48,440 nucleotides of DNA, from NCBI GenBank assembly GCA_947632115.1, contig CANROB010000010.1:1-48440 (forward strand), read 5' to 3'. Positions 27,042-37,000 of this stretch are shown piece after piece. Source of the DNA: an uncultured Bacilli bacterium. GTDB taxonomy: Bacteria > Bacillota_I > Bacilli_A > RF39 > UBA660. Each line of letters begins with the position of its first letter. The first letter of the stretch is position 1. Under the pieces are notes generated by a model. The model worked only from the letters and a program-made list of their open reading frames with translations, ran no database searches and was not told the origin of the DNA. The translations under genes were made by a program, and so were the position numbers.

Positions 27042-27782
27042 ATGGATAATATGAATGAAAATCAAACAGTGGGTAATACCCCTCAACCAAATAATGGTAT
27101 GCAACAAGGATATCCCGGAGGAAATGTAAATAATGTTCCTAATCAAATGGCTGCTCCAGTAGCTGCTAATGGAGGTGCTAAGAGTATTTCTTTTACGATG
27201 GATAAAGAAATGATTTTAAAAATTGTTTCTGCTGTCGGAGGAGTTCTTTTCTTACTTGCCCTTTTTGTTCCTTATCTTCGTACGAAAGGTTATTTTTCTA
27301 TTTCTCATTCTTTTTGGGATGAAGAAAATCAATTGTTCTTTAAATTGTTCTGGATTGTTTTAGGAATAGTTCCTATCTTGTCACTTTTTCTTCCAAAAGC
27401 GAAGAAGTTCTCTTATTTAACAGCAGGTTGGGGATTATGTATTCTTATTCAAGCCTGTGGATCTCCAGAAAGTTTTGGAGAAATTGGTGATTGGATAAAA
27501 TCTTTGTTTGAATATCGTTTCCTTGGATGGTATTTCCTTATTTTAGGTACACTTGCTATTTTTATTGCGAATTTAATAGAAGATATTCCAGCTATGTTTA
27601 AAAAAGACAATGCGGCTAAGACGACAGCAGTCGCTACCGCAGTAGCCACAAATTCTTCCGTTACTAATGTGAATGTTATATTAAACAATCCACAAAGCGG
27701 AGCAGTTTGTAAAAATTGTGGACAGCCAAGAACCAATTTACAAGAAGAAGTTTGTCCTAAATGTGGTAAACGGTATGAATAA
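27042..27782 (+). CDS. Polytopic membrane protein with C-terminal zinc ribbon
   Basis: A 246-residue protein. The N-terminus is disordered and Asn/Gln/Gly-rich. Membrane segments lie at about 67-85, 105-125, 130-145 and 165-183. A cytoplasmic Ala/Thr-rich linker follows, and a C-terminal zinc ribbon (CKNCGQPR then CPKCGKRYE). GTG 27039 and ATG 27042 are adjacent; ATG is chosen because it is six bases after AGAGG. A hydrophobic four-helix core with a terminal zinc ribbon is a common Firmicute layout of unknown function. It ends at a strong terminator. Confidence 0.65.
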   Translation: MDNMNENQTVGNTPQPNNGMQQGYPGGNVNNVPNQMAAPVAANGGAKSISFTMDKEMILKIVSAVGGVLFLLALFVPYLRTKGYFSISHSFWDEENQLFFKLFWIVLGIVPILSLFLPKAKKFSYLTAGWGLCILIQACGSPESFGEIGDWIKSLFEYRFLGWYFLILGTLAIFIANLIEDIPAMFKKDNAAKTTAVATAVATNSSVTNVNVILNNPQSGAVCKNCGQPRTNLQEEVCPKCGKRYE

Positions 27783-27803
27783 AAGGGGATAACCCTTTTT
27801 TTC
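27779..27803 (+). terminator. Intrinsic terminator
   Basis: AAAAGGG (27781-27787) and CCCTTTTT around a 5-base loop, next to the stop. Confidence 0.8.
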
Positions 27804-27832
27804 TTGCCCAAAAGAAGAGTTTTTTGTATAAT
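27804..27832 (+). promoter_or_regulatory. Promoter of dnaD
   Basis: TTGCCC (27804-27809) and TATAAT (27827-27832), 17 bases apart. Confidence 0.65.
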
Positions 27833-27848
27833 ATAGCTAGGTGATACT

Positions 27849-28493
27849 ATGGACCATATAATTGAATTATTGAAAGAAAGAAATTATCAGATTCCTCAGT
27901 TTTTCTTATTTCACTACCGGGAATTGAAACTGACAGATCAAGAATTTATCATGTTACTGTATTTGTGGAATAGTACGGATAACAGTTATAATCCTAAACA
28001 AATTAGTAATGATTTAGGGTTAGATTTAAAGGAAGTTTTAGAAATTATTAATAACTTATCAGAAAAAGGCTTCTTAAGTTCTAACATTGTTAAAGTAAAT
28101 AATGTTAGAAGTGAGGTAATTAGTTTGGATTTGCTCTATGAGAAATTATCCTTCTTTTTATTGAATGGTGAGGAACAAAAGGATAGTACTGGTTTATATA
28201 CCACTTATGAAAAAGAATTAGGTAGACAGCTTTCTCCAACAGAAATAGAGATTATGCGTGGTTGGTTAGAGATGGGCTGTAGTGAGGAATTACTTGTTTT
28301 AGCGCTTAAAGAGGCCATTTATAACGGTGTTACTAATTTCCGCTATATTGATAGAATTGTCTTTGAGTGGAATAAAAAGGGGATTAAAAATAAAGAGGAT
28401 GTGGAAAAAAATAGAAAACAATTTAAGAAAAGTAAAGAGAATAAAGAACTCTTTGACTATGATTGGTTAAATGATGATTCAAGCGATCACTAA
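27849..28493 (+). CDS. dnaD: DnaD-family replication protein
   Basis: A 214-residue DnaD-like protein. The N-terminal winged-helix region is followed by the DnaB_2/DnaD C-terminal domain: YTTYEKELGRQLSPTEIEIMRGWLEMGCSEELLVLALKEAIYNGVTNFRYIDRIVFEWNKKGI. It is needed for primosome assembly at replication start in Firmicutes. The 3' end overlaps nth by 23 bases, the order found in B. subtilis (dnaD-nth). Bases 28370-28382 (GAATAAAAAGGGG) are exactly complementary to the C-rich linker of the tandem small RNAs. Confidence 0.92.
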   Translation: MDHIIELLKERNYQIPQFFLFHYRELKLTDQEFIMLLYLWNSTDNSYNPKQISNDLGLDLKEVLEIINNLSEKGFLSSNIVKVNNVRSEVISLDLLYEKLSFFLLNGEEQKDSTGLYTTYEKELGRQLSPTEIEIMRGWLEMGCSEELLVLALKEAIYNGVTNFRYIDRIVFEWNKKGIKNKEDVEKNRKQFKKSKENKELFDYDWLNDDSSDH

Positions 28494-29103
28494 ATATTTA
28501 GATACTCTTTATCCAAATCCTCGTTGTGAATTAAATTATCAAAAAGATTATGAGTTATTGTTAGCCGTTATGTTAAGTGCACAAACAACAGATAAGCGTG
28601 TCAATATGGTGACCTCTATATTGTTTCAAAAATATCCTACCTTAGAAGATTTAAGTCATGCCTCTAAGGAAGATATCATCAAGATTATTCGTCCTATTGG
28701 TACCTATGAAAGAAAAGCTCAAAATGTTTTGGATATTGCTACATCCCTCCTAGAAGAACAAGGGGGAATCGTTCCTAATGATCGACAATATCTAGAAAGT
28801 TTAAACGGAGTAGGTCATAAGACTGCTTCTGTAGTTCTATCTAACCTTTATGGTGAAAATTGTGTTGCGGTAGATACGCATGTTAGTCGGGTTAGTAAAC
28901 GCTTGGGTCTCGTTAAAAAAGAAGATGATGTTTTCCAAATTGAAAAGAAATTGACAAGAAAATTCAAAGGATATTCTCTTGGTCGATTACATCATCAATT
29001 GGTTTTATTTGGTAGGTATCATTGTAAAGCGAAAAACCCGGATTGTAGTTCTTGCGAGTTATCCTGTTTTTGCTTAGAATATCAAAAGAAAAAAGGAAAA
29101 TAG
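28471..29103 (+). CDS. nth: Endonuclease III (base-excision DNA glycosylase)
   Basis: A 210-residue HhH-GPD glycosylase/AP lyase. The catalytic residues are K117 in LNGVGHKTAS and D135 in VAVDTHVSR; the helix-hairpin-helix is LNGVGHK. The [4Fe-4S] cysteines C185, C192, C195 and C201 have the standard 6-2-5 spacing. It removes oxidised pyrimidines. It overlaps dnaD and has no clear ribosome-binding site, so it depends on translation of dnaD. Start is at either of two adjacent ATGs (28471 or 28474). Confidence 0.95.
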   Translation: MMIQAITKYLDTLYPNPRCELNYQKDYELLLAVMLSAQTTDKRVNMVTSILFQKYPTLEDLSHASKEDIIKIIRPIGTYERKAQNVLDIATSLLEEQGGIVPNDRQYLESLNGVGHKTASVVLSNLYGENCVAVDTHVSRVSKRLGLVKKEDDVFQIEKKLTRKFKGYSLGRLHHQLVLFGRYHCKAKNPDCSSCELSCFCLEYQKKKGK

Positions 29104-29118
29104 AATTTCCTCTTTTTT
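29089..29118 (+). terminator. Intrinsic terminator of nth
   Basis: AGGAAA (29094-29099) and TTTCCT (29106-29111) followed by T-rich CTTTTTT. Confidence 0.65.
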
Positions 29119-29119
29119 A

Positions 29120-29149
29120 TTGACAAAGAAAATTTTTTTGTACTATAAT
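29120..29149 (+). promoter_or_regulatory. Promoter of lon
   Basis: TTGACA (29120-29125) and TATAAT (29144-29149), 18 bases apart. No CIRCE or CtsR box is visible. Confidence 0.75.
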
Positions 29150-29175
29150 AAACGACAAACAGCGGAGGTGAGCAT

Positions 29176-31494
29176 GTGGAAAAATGTCAATTACCGGTTA
29201 TTGTTTTAAAAGACCTCATTTTACTTCCGTATAACGAATTACGACTTGAATTAGATGCCTTTTTAGGAAGCCAAATTGAAAAGGCTTTAGATTTAATTAA
29301 TGAAAATCATGTTTTTGTGGTAACGAAGAAAAATCCTTTAGAAGAATCTACTTCCCTAGAGGATATGCCAGCGGTTGGTACTGTTGCTAAAATAGAGAGT
29401 AAATTAGAATTGCCAAATGGGAAGTACCGAATGGTTTTAAGTGGCCTTACTAGGGCGGAGTGTAAAGAATATAGTTACACGTTTTCAAAGGTAATTCAAG
29501 GAGAAATCATAGATATTTTTGATAAACCGGTAGAATCAGAATTGAATATTGCAATCACACGTAAATTAAAGAAGGAACTAGATAGTTATATGAAAGAAGT
29601 TCCTAATATTAGTAATAGTGTTATTGCTAAAATAGATAGTGCAACGAACATTGAAAAAATTACTGACATTATTGTCCAATGCTTACCTTTATCTATTGCA
29701 AGAAAACGCCAATATTTAGAGTGCCTTGATCCTTTAAAGAGAACAGAGATGATTTTGGGGGATATTTACCAAGAAGAGGCTCTTGTCGAGATTGAAAAAA
29801 GAATTGATAATAAGGTAAAAAAGACGTTAGAAAATTCTCAAAAGGATTATTTCTTGCGAGAAAAAATTCGATATATCCAAGAAGAATTAGGGGATTCTTC
29901 GATTCATGAACAAGAAATCCAAGAATTAAATACATTGTTAAATGGTTTGGTATGTAAACCAGAAGTAAAAGAAAAAATTGCTTTTGAAATTGGAAGATAT
30001 GAGTCACTTCCTCCCACTTCTCCTGAGATGGGAATGATGAGAACATACCTAGATTATCTTCTTCATCTTCCTTGGGATAAAAGGACATTAGATAAAGAAA
30101 ACTTAAGGGAAGTCAAGAAAAGTCTAGATGCTTCTCACTATGGGTTAGATCAGGTAAAGATGAGAATTATGGAGTATTTAGCGGTTCAAAAACATAGTCA
30201 AAATTTATCTGGACCAATCCTTTGTTTCGTTGGCCCCCCAGGAACAGGAAAGACCACTTTAGCGCGGTCTATTGCCAAAAGTATGGGACGAAATTTTGTT
30301 AAAATTTCTGTTGGTGGTGTGGATGATGAAGCAGAAATCATCGGGCATCGAAAATCGTATTTAGGTGCTAGCCCAGGACGAATTATTGAGGGTATGAAAA
30401 AAGCAAAAAGTTGTAATCCTGTCTTTTTAATTGATGAAGTAGATAAAATGCAAAAGGGGATTAAAGGAGATCCTGCTAGTGCGCTACTAGAAGTTTTAGA
30501 TAGTGAACAGAATAAAACATTCCATGATAATTATCTAGAAATCGATTATGATTTATCTAATGTTATGTTTGTCTTAACTGCCAATTCTATAGATGAAATT
30601 TCATCTCCTTTATTAGATCGGTTAGAAATCATTGATATTACAGGTTATACCGAGTATGAGAAAAAAGATATTGCTAAGAAATATTTAATACCAAGACTTT
30701 GTAAAAGTCATGGACTTCCTTATTTAAAAGTGTATGATCAGGCTATTTTAGACATTATTCGTTACTATACCAAAGAATCTGGTGTTCGAGAATTAGAAAG
30801 GCAACTTTCTAAAGTAATCCGTAAGATTGTTACTTCTTTCGTGATGGATAAAAAAGAGGAAAAACCAGTTCTTACCATTTCCAATTTAGAGACATATTTG
30901 GGTCATCATAAATTTGAAACCTCTTCTTTTTCGCAAGAAAAAGAAGTAGGGGTGGTCAGTGCCTTAGCCTATACTCCTTATGGAGGGGAAGTATTGCCAA
31001 TTGAAGTCAATTATTATAAAGGAAAAGGAAATCTCATTTTGACAGGCTCTTTAGGAGAAGTAATGAAAGAAAGCGCAACCCTTGCCCTTAGTTATGTTAA
31101 GGCTCATAGTACTATCTTTGGTATTGATTATCAAAAACTCTGTGAAAATGATATTCATATTCATATTCCAACGGGTGCGATTTCAAAAGATGGTCCTAGT
31201 GCAGGAGTAACTTTAGTAACCTCCCTTATTAGTGCATTCGCCAATATTCATATGAGTCAGGAAATTGCTATGACAGGAGAGATTACTTTACGTGGAAATA
31301 TCTTACCGGTAGGAGGACTCCGTGAAAAATGTTTAGGGGCTATTAGAAATCATATCCATAAGATTTTTATTCCGAAAGATAATATGCAAGAAGTACTTGA
31401 TTTTCCAGCTGAAATTCGTACACAACTAGAGTTCATTCCCGTTACGAATTATATGGAAATTTATCAAGAAATCAAAAAAGAAAGCCATAGTTAG
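29176..31494 (+). CDS. lon: ATP-dependent protease Lon
   Basis: A 772-residue LonA. The N-terminal substrate domain is followed by AAA+ with Walker A GPPGTGKTT (353-361), VFLIDEVDKM Walker B, and the protease domain with catalytic S675 in GPSAGVT and K718 in GLREKC. It degrades damaged and regulatory proteins. GTG start at 29176 after GGAGGTGA. It lies immediately downstream of nth with its own promoter. The next gene follows after 10 bases and may be cotranscribed. Confidence 0.97.
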   Translation: MEKCQLPVIVLKDLILLPYNELRLELDAFLGSQIEKALDLINENHVFVVTKKNPLEESTSLEDMPAVGTVAKIESKLELPNGKYRMVLSGLTRAECKEYSYTFSKVIQGEIIDIFDKPVESELNIAITRKLKKELDSYMKEVPNISNSVIAKIDSATNIEKITDIIVQCLPLSIARKRQYLECLDPLKRTEMILGDIYQEEALVEIEKRIDNKVKKTLENSQKDYFLREKIRYIQEELGDSSIHEQEIQELNTLLNGLVCKPEVKEKIAFEIGRYESLPPTSPEMGMMRTYLDYLLHLPWDKRTLDKENLREVKKSLDASHYGLDQVKMRIMEYLAVQKHSQNLSGPILCFVGPPGTGKTTLARSIAKSMGRNFVKISVGGVDDEAEIIGHRKSYLGASPGRIIEGMKKAKSCNPVFLIDEVDKMQKGIKGDPASALLEVLDSEQNKTFHDNYLEIDYDLSNVMFVLTANSIDEISSPLLDRLEIIDITGYTEYEKKDIAKKYLIPRLCKSHGLPYLKVYDQAILDIIRYYTKESGVRELERQLSKVIRKIVTSFVMDKKEEKPVLTISNLETYLGHHKFETSSFSQEKEVGVVSALAYTPYGGEVLPIEVNYYKGKGNLILTGSLGEVMKESATLALSYVKAHSTIFGIDYQKLCENDIHIHIPTGAISKDGPSAGVTLVTSLISAFANIHMSQEIAMTGEITLRGNILPVGGLREKCLGAIRNHIHKIFIPKDNMQEVLDFPAEIRTQLEFIPVTNYMEIYQEIKKESHS

Positions 31495-31504
31495 AAGGTG
31501 AAGT

Positions 31505-32299
31505 ATGGATTATAATACTGTAGAAGATGCCACGTTATTTTATTTAAAATTTCTTCAAAATGTAATGATTCAAGAAGATTTAGGTGACTTTTTAGATGAA
31601 GCAGAAGAGTTAGGAATTCAATATACCACTTTACCTTTTTTAGAACTTACTAGAGATCTTGTAAAAGCCTATACCAAACATACAAGACTTCCTTTAAAAA
31701 TAAATGATAACCTATTCTACTTTGTAGGAAAATGTCGGTTTATCCCTGAGAAAGAGACTAGTTCTAATCGAAAAAGGAGATTTCAACTATGTAATGAGAT
31801 TGTAGAGGCAATCCATGATTCTTCTTTTAAACCACAGTATCCTTTTTATCAATCTTTAGCGAATTACTTTTATTTAAATCCTGTTGAAAGAGCGCTTTAT
31901 TGTGCGAGACTCTCCCTGGAAGAAGAGGGAGCAAAGCAACAAATAAGGGCTCTTGCAGGATCTGAATATTATATTTTATATTCCCAGAGTACTTTGGTCG
32001 CGGATGAAGAATTTATTGAATTTGCCGTCAATTATCTTTTAAATTTTGGTTATCTTAGAGTTGTTCGTAATCTTTTACAAAAGATTCCTAAATTAAGACA
32101 TGATGAGGTATTTCTTACTAGAACTAAGAAAGTTTTAGACCTTAACGACCAACTTTTAGAAGAGGCAAAAGGAAATCCTATTTTAGAATGCGAATGTACT
32201 TTGGAAGAAGATGACAAAGAAATTGTTGAAAATAAGTCATTTTGGAAACTACAAGAAAAAGTCAAAAGGAAAGTAGCAAATTATCAAAAAGATTCATAG
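31505..32299 (+). CDS. Hypothetical protein, 264 residues, downstream of lon
   Basis: I do not recognise this family. It is predicted soluble and mainly helical, with paired short helices (FLDEAEELGIQYTTLPFLELTRDL, NYFYLNPVERALYCARLSLEEE, EFIEFAVNYLLNFGYLRVVRNLLQKI), somewhat like a TPR-type solenoid. The C-terminus is acidic then basic. It starts 10 bases after lon with GAAGGTGAAGT as ribosome-binding site, so it is in the lon transcript. A terminator follows. Function unknown. Confidence 0.6.
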   Translation: MDYNTVEDATLFYLKFLQNVMIQEDLGDFLDEAEELGIQYTTLPFLELTRDLVKAYTKHTRLPLKINDNLFYFVGKCRFIPEKETSSNRKRRFQLCNEIVEAIHDSSFKPQYPFYQSLANYFYLNPVERALYCARLSLEEEGAKQQIRALAGSEYYILYSQSTLVADEEFIEFAVNYLLNFGYLRVVRNLLQKIPKLRHDEVFLTRTKKVLDLNDQLLEEAKGNPILECECTLEEDDKEIVENKSFWKLQEKVKRKVANYQKDS

Positions 32300-32312
32300 A
32301 ATCTTTTTTTTT
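32286..32312 (+). terminator. Intrinsic terminator
   Basis: AAAAAGATTC and GAATCTTTTT with a 3-base loop and a long T run; overlaps the stop codon. Confidence 0.8.
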
Positions 32313-32342
32313 GCATATTTTGGTACTGATAGGAGAGATAAT

Positions 32343-32927
32343 ATGCAAAAAATAATTCCCTTTAAGAAGGACGTATTATTTAAAAAGAACATTGATGAAA
32401 TTACGAGTATTTCCATGGATCACCATTTAACTAGAGAAGACTACCAAATTAAGGGTGATTTTATTGTGGAAGGAGAATATGCTAGCGGCGAAGAAAAAGA
32501 TACTTTTCATTTTGAAATTCCTTATTTAGGGTATTTAGAAGAACAGTATGATGTTCAAAATGTCGAGTTAGATATCGATGATTTTTATTATGAGATTATT
32601 GATTCGAAACAACTATCTATTCATATCGATATTGTAGCTTCTAAATTAGCGGAAAAACCTCTAATCGAAGAAAAAGTGGAAAAAGAAGAGCCACAAGAGG
32701 AAAGAATAGAAAAGGAAGAAGAAATAGAAGAGTCTAGAGTGATAGAAGCATCACCCTCTTTAGAAGAGGCTTATATTACTTATAAAGTTTATATTGTAAG
32801 AGAAGGAGATACGATTTCATCCATTCTTGAAAAATACCAAATGAATGAAGAACAACTACGGAAATATAATGTTATCAATGAATTATCCATCGGGGATAAA
32901 TTAATTATTCCAAATGAACAAAATTAA
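32343..32927 (+). CDS. spoVID: SpoVID-like spore morphogenetic protein
   Basis: A 194-residue LysM protein. Residues 1-100 resemble the SpoVID N-terminal (SPOCS-like) domain: LFKKNIDEITSISMDHHLTREDYQIKGDFIVEGEY. A Glu-rich linker (about 105-140) leads to a C-terminal LysM domain (147-191, VREGDTISSILEKYQM to IGDKLIIP). SpoVID connects spore coat to the cortex surface during coat encasement. It is much shorter than the Bacillus protein (about 575), lacking the long middle. It overlaps the next gene by 14 bases, keeping the spoVID-ysxE pairing of Bacillus. Assigned on domain order and neighbour together. Confidence 0.8.
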   Translation: MQKIIPFKKDVLFKKNIDEITSISMDHHLTREDYQIKGDFIVEGEYASGEEKDTFHFEIPYLGYLEEQYDVQNVELDIDDFYYEIIDSKQLSIHIDIVASKLAEKPLIEEKVEKEEPQEERIEKEEEIEESRVIEASPSLEEAYITYKVYIVREGDTISSILEKYQMNEEQLRKYNVINELSIGDKLIIPNEQN

Positions 32928-33777
32928 TGAACTCTTAAAAGAGAGAAATATTAAACCGATTCACTATGAAAAAAAAGGAAAAACAGTTATTGTAACCACA
33001 AAAGATCATAAGTACGCTATTAAAAAAAATACCCATCCCATTTATGAATATTTAAATCAAAGAACTTTCTCTTACTATCCAAATACGATTGTAGATGGAG
33101 AGTATGAGATAGCAGATTATGTTGAAGATGTAGATATCCCTGATGATCAAAAAATTTTAGATTTAATTTCTTTAGTTGCTTTATTACATACTAAAACAAC
33201 CCATTATAAAAAAGTAGAAGAATATGGATATCAAGATATCTATGAGGCAATTAAAGGAAATTTAACTTATTTAAGACAAGAATATGACGAGCAAATGGAT
33301 AAGGCGGAAAGTGAGATATTCATGAGCCCTAGTTCCTATTTATTAGCTCGTCATATTACTCTTATTTATAATACACTATCTTTTTGTGAAGAAGAATTAG
33401 AAAAATGGTATCAAAAAGTAAAAGATTTAAGAAAAATCAGGCTAGTTATTCTTCATAATCATCTAGAATTAGATCATTTCCACAATAATCAATTAATCAG
33501 TTGGAATAAAGCCAAAGTAGGCTCTCCTATTTTTGATTTATATGGTCTTTATCAAAAGACATATACTCCCTTTGTATGGGAAGAAATTTTTCAAAAATAT
33601 CAAGCTGCTTATCCATTAAAAGAAGAAGAAAAAGAATTATTTTTTTTATTAATCAGTTTACCAACGCCTTTAAATTGGACATCTAGTGAATATCAAAATG
33701 TTCAAATAGTTCGTCAAAAATTAGACTATATCGATAAAACGAGCCATTTTTTAGAACAAATAAAAAAGAAGTCATAA
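32914..33777 (+). CDS. ysxE: YsxE/CotS-family spore coat protein (kinase-like fold)
   Basis: A 287-residue protein of the CotS-related aminoglycoside-phosphotransferase-like fold. It has an N-lobe-like start (KKGKTVIVTTKDHKYAIKK) and LVILHNHLELDHFHNNQLISWNKAKVGSPIFDLY, which corresponds to the phosphotransferase catalytic HxD-x(4)-N and IDW/DF regions. Catalytic residues appear degenerate: HNHLELDHFHNN replaces HGDLHxxN. In Bacillus ysxE is directly after spoVID and the protein is recruited to the coat; here it overlaps spoVID by 14 bases. Kinase activity is doubtful. Confidence 0.8.
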   Translation: MNKINELLKERNIKPIHYEKKGKTVIVTTKDHKYAIKKNTHPIYEYLNQRTFSYYPNTIVDGEYEIADYVEDVDIPDDQKILDLISLVALLHTKTTHYKKVEEYGYQDIYEAIKGNLTYLRQEYDEQMDKAESEIFMSPSSYLLARHITLIYNTLSFCEEELEKWYQKVKDLRKIRLVILHNHLELDHFHNNQLISWNKAKVGSPIFDLYGLYQKTYTPFVWEEIFQKYQAAYPLKEEEKELFFLLISLPTPLNWTSSEYQNVQIVRQKLDYIDKTSHFLEQIKKKS

Positions 33778-33782
33778 GACTT
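33769..33782 (-). terminator. Minus-strand terminator at the end of ysxE
   Basis: On the minus strand AAGTC and GACTT pair around TTAT and are followed by C then TTTTTT. It would end the minus-strand small-protein gene; on the plus strand there is no T run. Confidence 0.45.
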
Positions 33783-33951
33783 ACCAAAGAATCCGAAAAA
33801 TAGAAAAAAAAATAAAACACATGAATAGAAATAATAAGAAAATATTGAATCTCGTAATAAAGAAAAAAGTAATAATAAATTGATAAAATAGCAAAATGGA
33901 GAAGATAGCAAACCAGATCCACCAACAACCTCTTTTTCTCCACCAATTCAT
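33781..33951 (-). CDS. Candidate 56-residue membrane protein
   Basis: A minus-strand frame beginning MNWWRKRGCWWIWFAIFSILL, which is Trp-rich and basic at the N-terminus and then continues as two hydrophobic segments up to FRILW. The ATG follows AGTAGGTGATTCT, a good ribosome-binding site, and TATACT lies about 15 bases further upstream. A small terminator-like hairpin follows on the same strand within the ysxE end. It is the only sign of a gene in the 322 bases between ysxE and the giant surface-protein gene. Small size keeps confidence moderate. A larger minus-strand frame through 34185 is rejected as it overlaps the giant gene. Confidence 0.45.
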   Translation of the reverse strand: MNWWRKRGCWWIWFAIFSILLFYQFIITFFFITRFNIFLLFLFMCFIFFSIFRILW

Positions 33952-34037
33952 AGAATCACCTACTTTAGTATATGGGAAGTTCTTTTTTTGGTGTATCAAA
34001 AAGTGGGGACTTTTTTTAAAAAATGATAAATTTTTTA

Positions 34038-34067
34038 TTGACAACATGGATTTTTCAGCAGTAAAAT
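34038..34067 (+). promoter_or_regulatory. Promoter of the giant surface-protein gene
   Basis: TTGACA (34038-34043) and TAAAAT (34062-34067), 18 bases apart. Confidence 0.7.
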
Positions 34068-34099
34068 AGTTGATAAAAATTAGAAAAGGAGGAATATGG

Positions 34100-37000
34100 T
34101 TGAAAACAGGAGAATTAGCAGAAGCTATTAGAGAAAAAATAAGTCGAATTGCAATTGTACTTTTGTGTGCCATGGTAGTTGGCACTAGTTTTAATAGTGA
34201 AGTCCTTACGAATTTATTTCATTATCCGATAGCTACTGCCAATAATTCAAACTATAGTCGTGTAGCTGATCCCAATACAATGGAAGCCTATTTGAATCCC
34301 AATGTACTAGGAATAGCTGAAAATTCACGATATGCTGGTCGAATATGGACCGACAAAACTGTTTTTGCTTTGGGAAGAACAAGTGACAGTTTTAATGGAA
34401 CCTTTTTACAATTAGACGCCAACAAAGATGGTTCAAGATTGCAAGTTTCTACTAATACAGATTTCTTGCACGTCTTTTCTGCATTAGGTTCTAGTCAAGT
34501 AGTCAACCAAGAAACATCAAAACCAATTGATGTTGTGTTGCTACTTGATGTTTCTAGATCAATGACCCAATCTACAGGATTGAATGGTCAAGATTCTTTA
34601 CATCAATTGATGACAGAAGCAAATACTTTAATCAAACAGTTGATGGGCGATGACCCTAATCATAAAGTACATGCTGATAATCGTGTAGGAGTAGTTGTAT
34701 ATGGAGGTGGGGCTCAAGAACTACTTCCATTAAATCACTATCAACCCTCGAATAATAATGGAAATTATATTGCGATTGGTGATGTTACATATTATACAGG
34801 TACAAGTGGTAGTTATTTTCCTAAAATTAAAACAACTGTTAAAGAAACGAACGGCTTTCAAAATAAACAAAGTGAGGTCATGGTAGCTGATTCTACTTAT
34901 TTACAAGGAGCTTTATACTTAGGTATGGAAATGCTTGCTAAAGAGAAGAAAACAACTTACTATGATTCTATTACAAAAACGAATCAACCAAGAACACCAG
35001 TTGTTATTGTTCTAACAGATGGGGCAACCAATATCATTAGTGCGAATAGTACTAGTAATGGAAATGGTACTACTTATCCTGATTGGTGGAATCCAATGAC
35101 AGGTGTTATCAAGGAGGCTGGAACAGGCCAGTACTATGCAGCTGGAGGGGCTAACCCATTCTATGCTGACTGTAATAGTGGTACCGGTAATGGTACGGCA
35201 AGTTCTGGAAGAAGCAGTAAGGCAAATAAGAATATTGAAATTCAAGCAATCACACCAAGAAATGTTTCTAACTTATTGTTAGCTGGTTACTACAAAAAGA
35301 AAATTCAATCGAATTACAACACTTCTATGTTAGGATTCTCTATTGGATATAATATAGGTGGTGTAGGAACTTATGGTAATGAACAACTTTTAGCTACCAT
35401 GGATCCAAGGACTTATTTTGGAGAAAGAGACAGTGTTACACAATTGGCTCAAGCTGAGATTAATGCTACTAAAAATGCTTTAGAAAACTATTTTAGTGGT
35501 CAAAGTCCATCTATGCGTTTTCCAAGAAATACAAATGATACTTACATTTATGTAGGTAGCGGACTTTATGCTAACTTTACTTGGAATCATCCAAAAGGAG
35601 ATGAGGAAAAGTATGATGTAAAAAATCTAGAGGATGTTTATTACATCGATAGATATTATCAAGCTGATAGTGGCAGTTTAAGTAGTATATTTGATCAAAT
35701 TTTTGAACAAATTAATAGTTCTGCATTTACTCCAATTGGTGGAAGTAACGACGCGGGAGTAGAAGACTCTCTTACTTATATGGACCCAATTGGAGAATAC
35801 ATGGAAATAAAAGATAGTGGAGTCACCATTGATGGAAAAAACTATGATATGGGATTATTACTATTTGAACAAATGCATGGATTAGTGAAGACCGCTATCT
35901 ATGATTATTCTTTCAATATTAAACATGTTGAAAATGGATCCTTTAAAAAAGGATGGTATGATAGCGAAGGAAAGTACAAAGGAGAAAATGAAACAGATGG
36001 TAGTTTTAAAGCAGGAGATACTTACTATTTAGATATTACAACGGCTAGACAGTACATTTCCATCCTAGATGAAAGTGAAGATAATCTTACCGAACAAGAA
36101 AAGAATACCGTTTATACGATTTATCGTTTTGCGGAGGAAACAGATGAACGTAACAAAGATTTGTTAAATCCTTGCTATGAAAAAGCAGCAGAAGTTTCTT
36201 ATAAACTTAGTGATATTCGCGTTTGGGTAGAAAATACAGGTGACTTTGAAGATGAACAAGGTGGTGGAGCTATTGATTTAGGATATGATCAAGCTCTTTA
36301 TATCAATATTCCAACATCTGCTTTACCAATTCAAACCGCTAATATTTCTATCTCCGAAGATGATATCACTTATGATACGGATAGTTATTATCTTCAAAAT
36401 ACTGAAGCCAATACTAGAGTATCTAATCATGTTACACCAATTCGTTTATTCTATGGAGTAGGTGTAGATGACGAGATTATGTCGGATGATGGAATTGATA
36501 TTGATGTTGCTAAAGTCAGTCAAGAATATGTTTCTAATCATACGGCAAGTGATGGCGTTTATTTCTTATCTAATTATTATAGTAATACAACGTATGGTGG
36601 ATATGTAACCGATACGATTGAAGGAGATCGTACAAGAGGAGACCCAAATGCAACGTTCTCTCCATCTACCGATAATAGATACTATCTGTTCCAAAGACCT
36701 TTAGTTCTTTATGTTGCAGATGGCGTTACTTCTTATCAAGAACAAGTGATGAATGAATCTCAATATGAGAAATTCCTTACCGAGAATGAAAAGAATATGG
36801 TAGATGACCGTAGTGATATTTCTTCTGATAAGTGGTACTATGTCGTACTAGATTATTATACAAATACTGGTAATGGTAAAGGAGAGATTTCTCATGTTGC
36901 CGTTACTCGTAAAGGAGAAGAATTTGGAAGTGGCATTAGTGGAGATTTAAATGCTGGCGAATTCTTAGTTTGGTATAACCTTAATAACGAAGAAGCATCT

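Noticed and set aside
32314..32342. Sigma-E promoter before spoVID
   Set aside because: GCATATT resembles a -35 element but no -10 fits without placing the start of transcription past the ATG.
33781..34185. A 134-residue minus-strand frame running into the giant adhesin gene
   Set aside because: The first 78 residues overlap the adhesin start region and its promoter and have no ribosome-binding site; only the inner 56-residue frame is supported.
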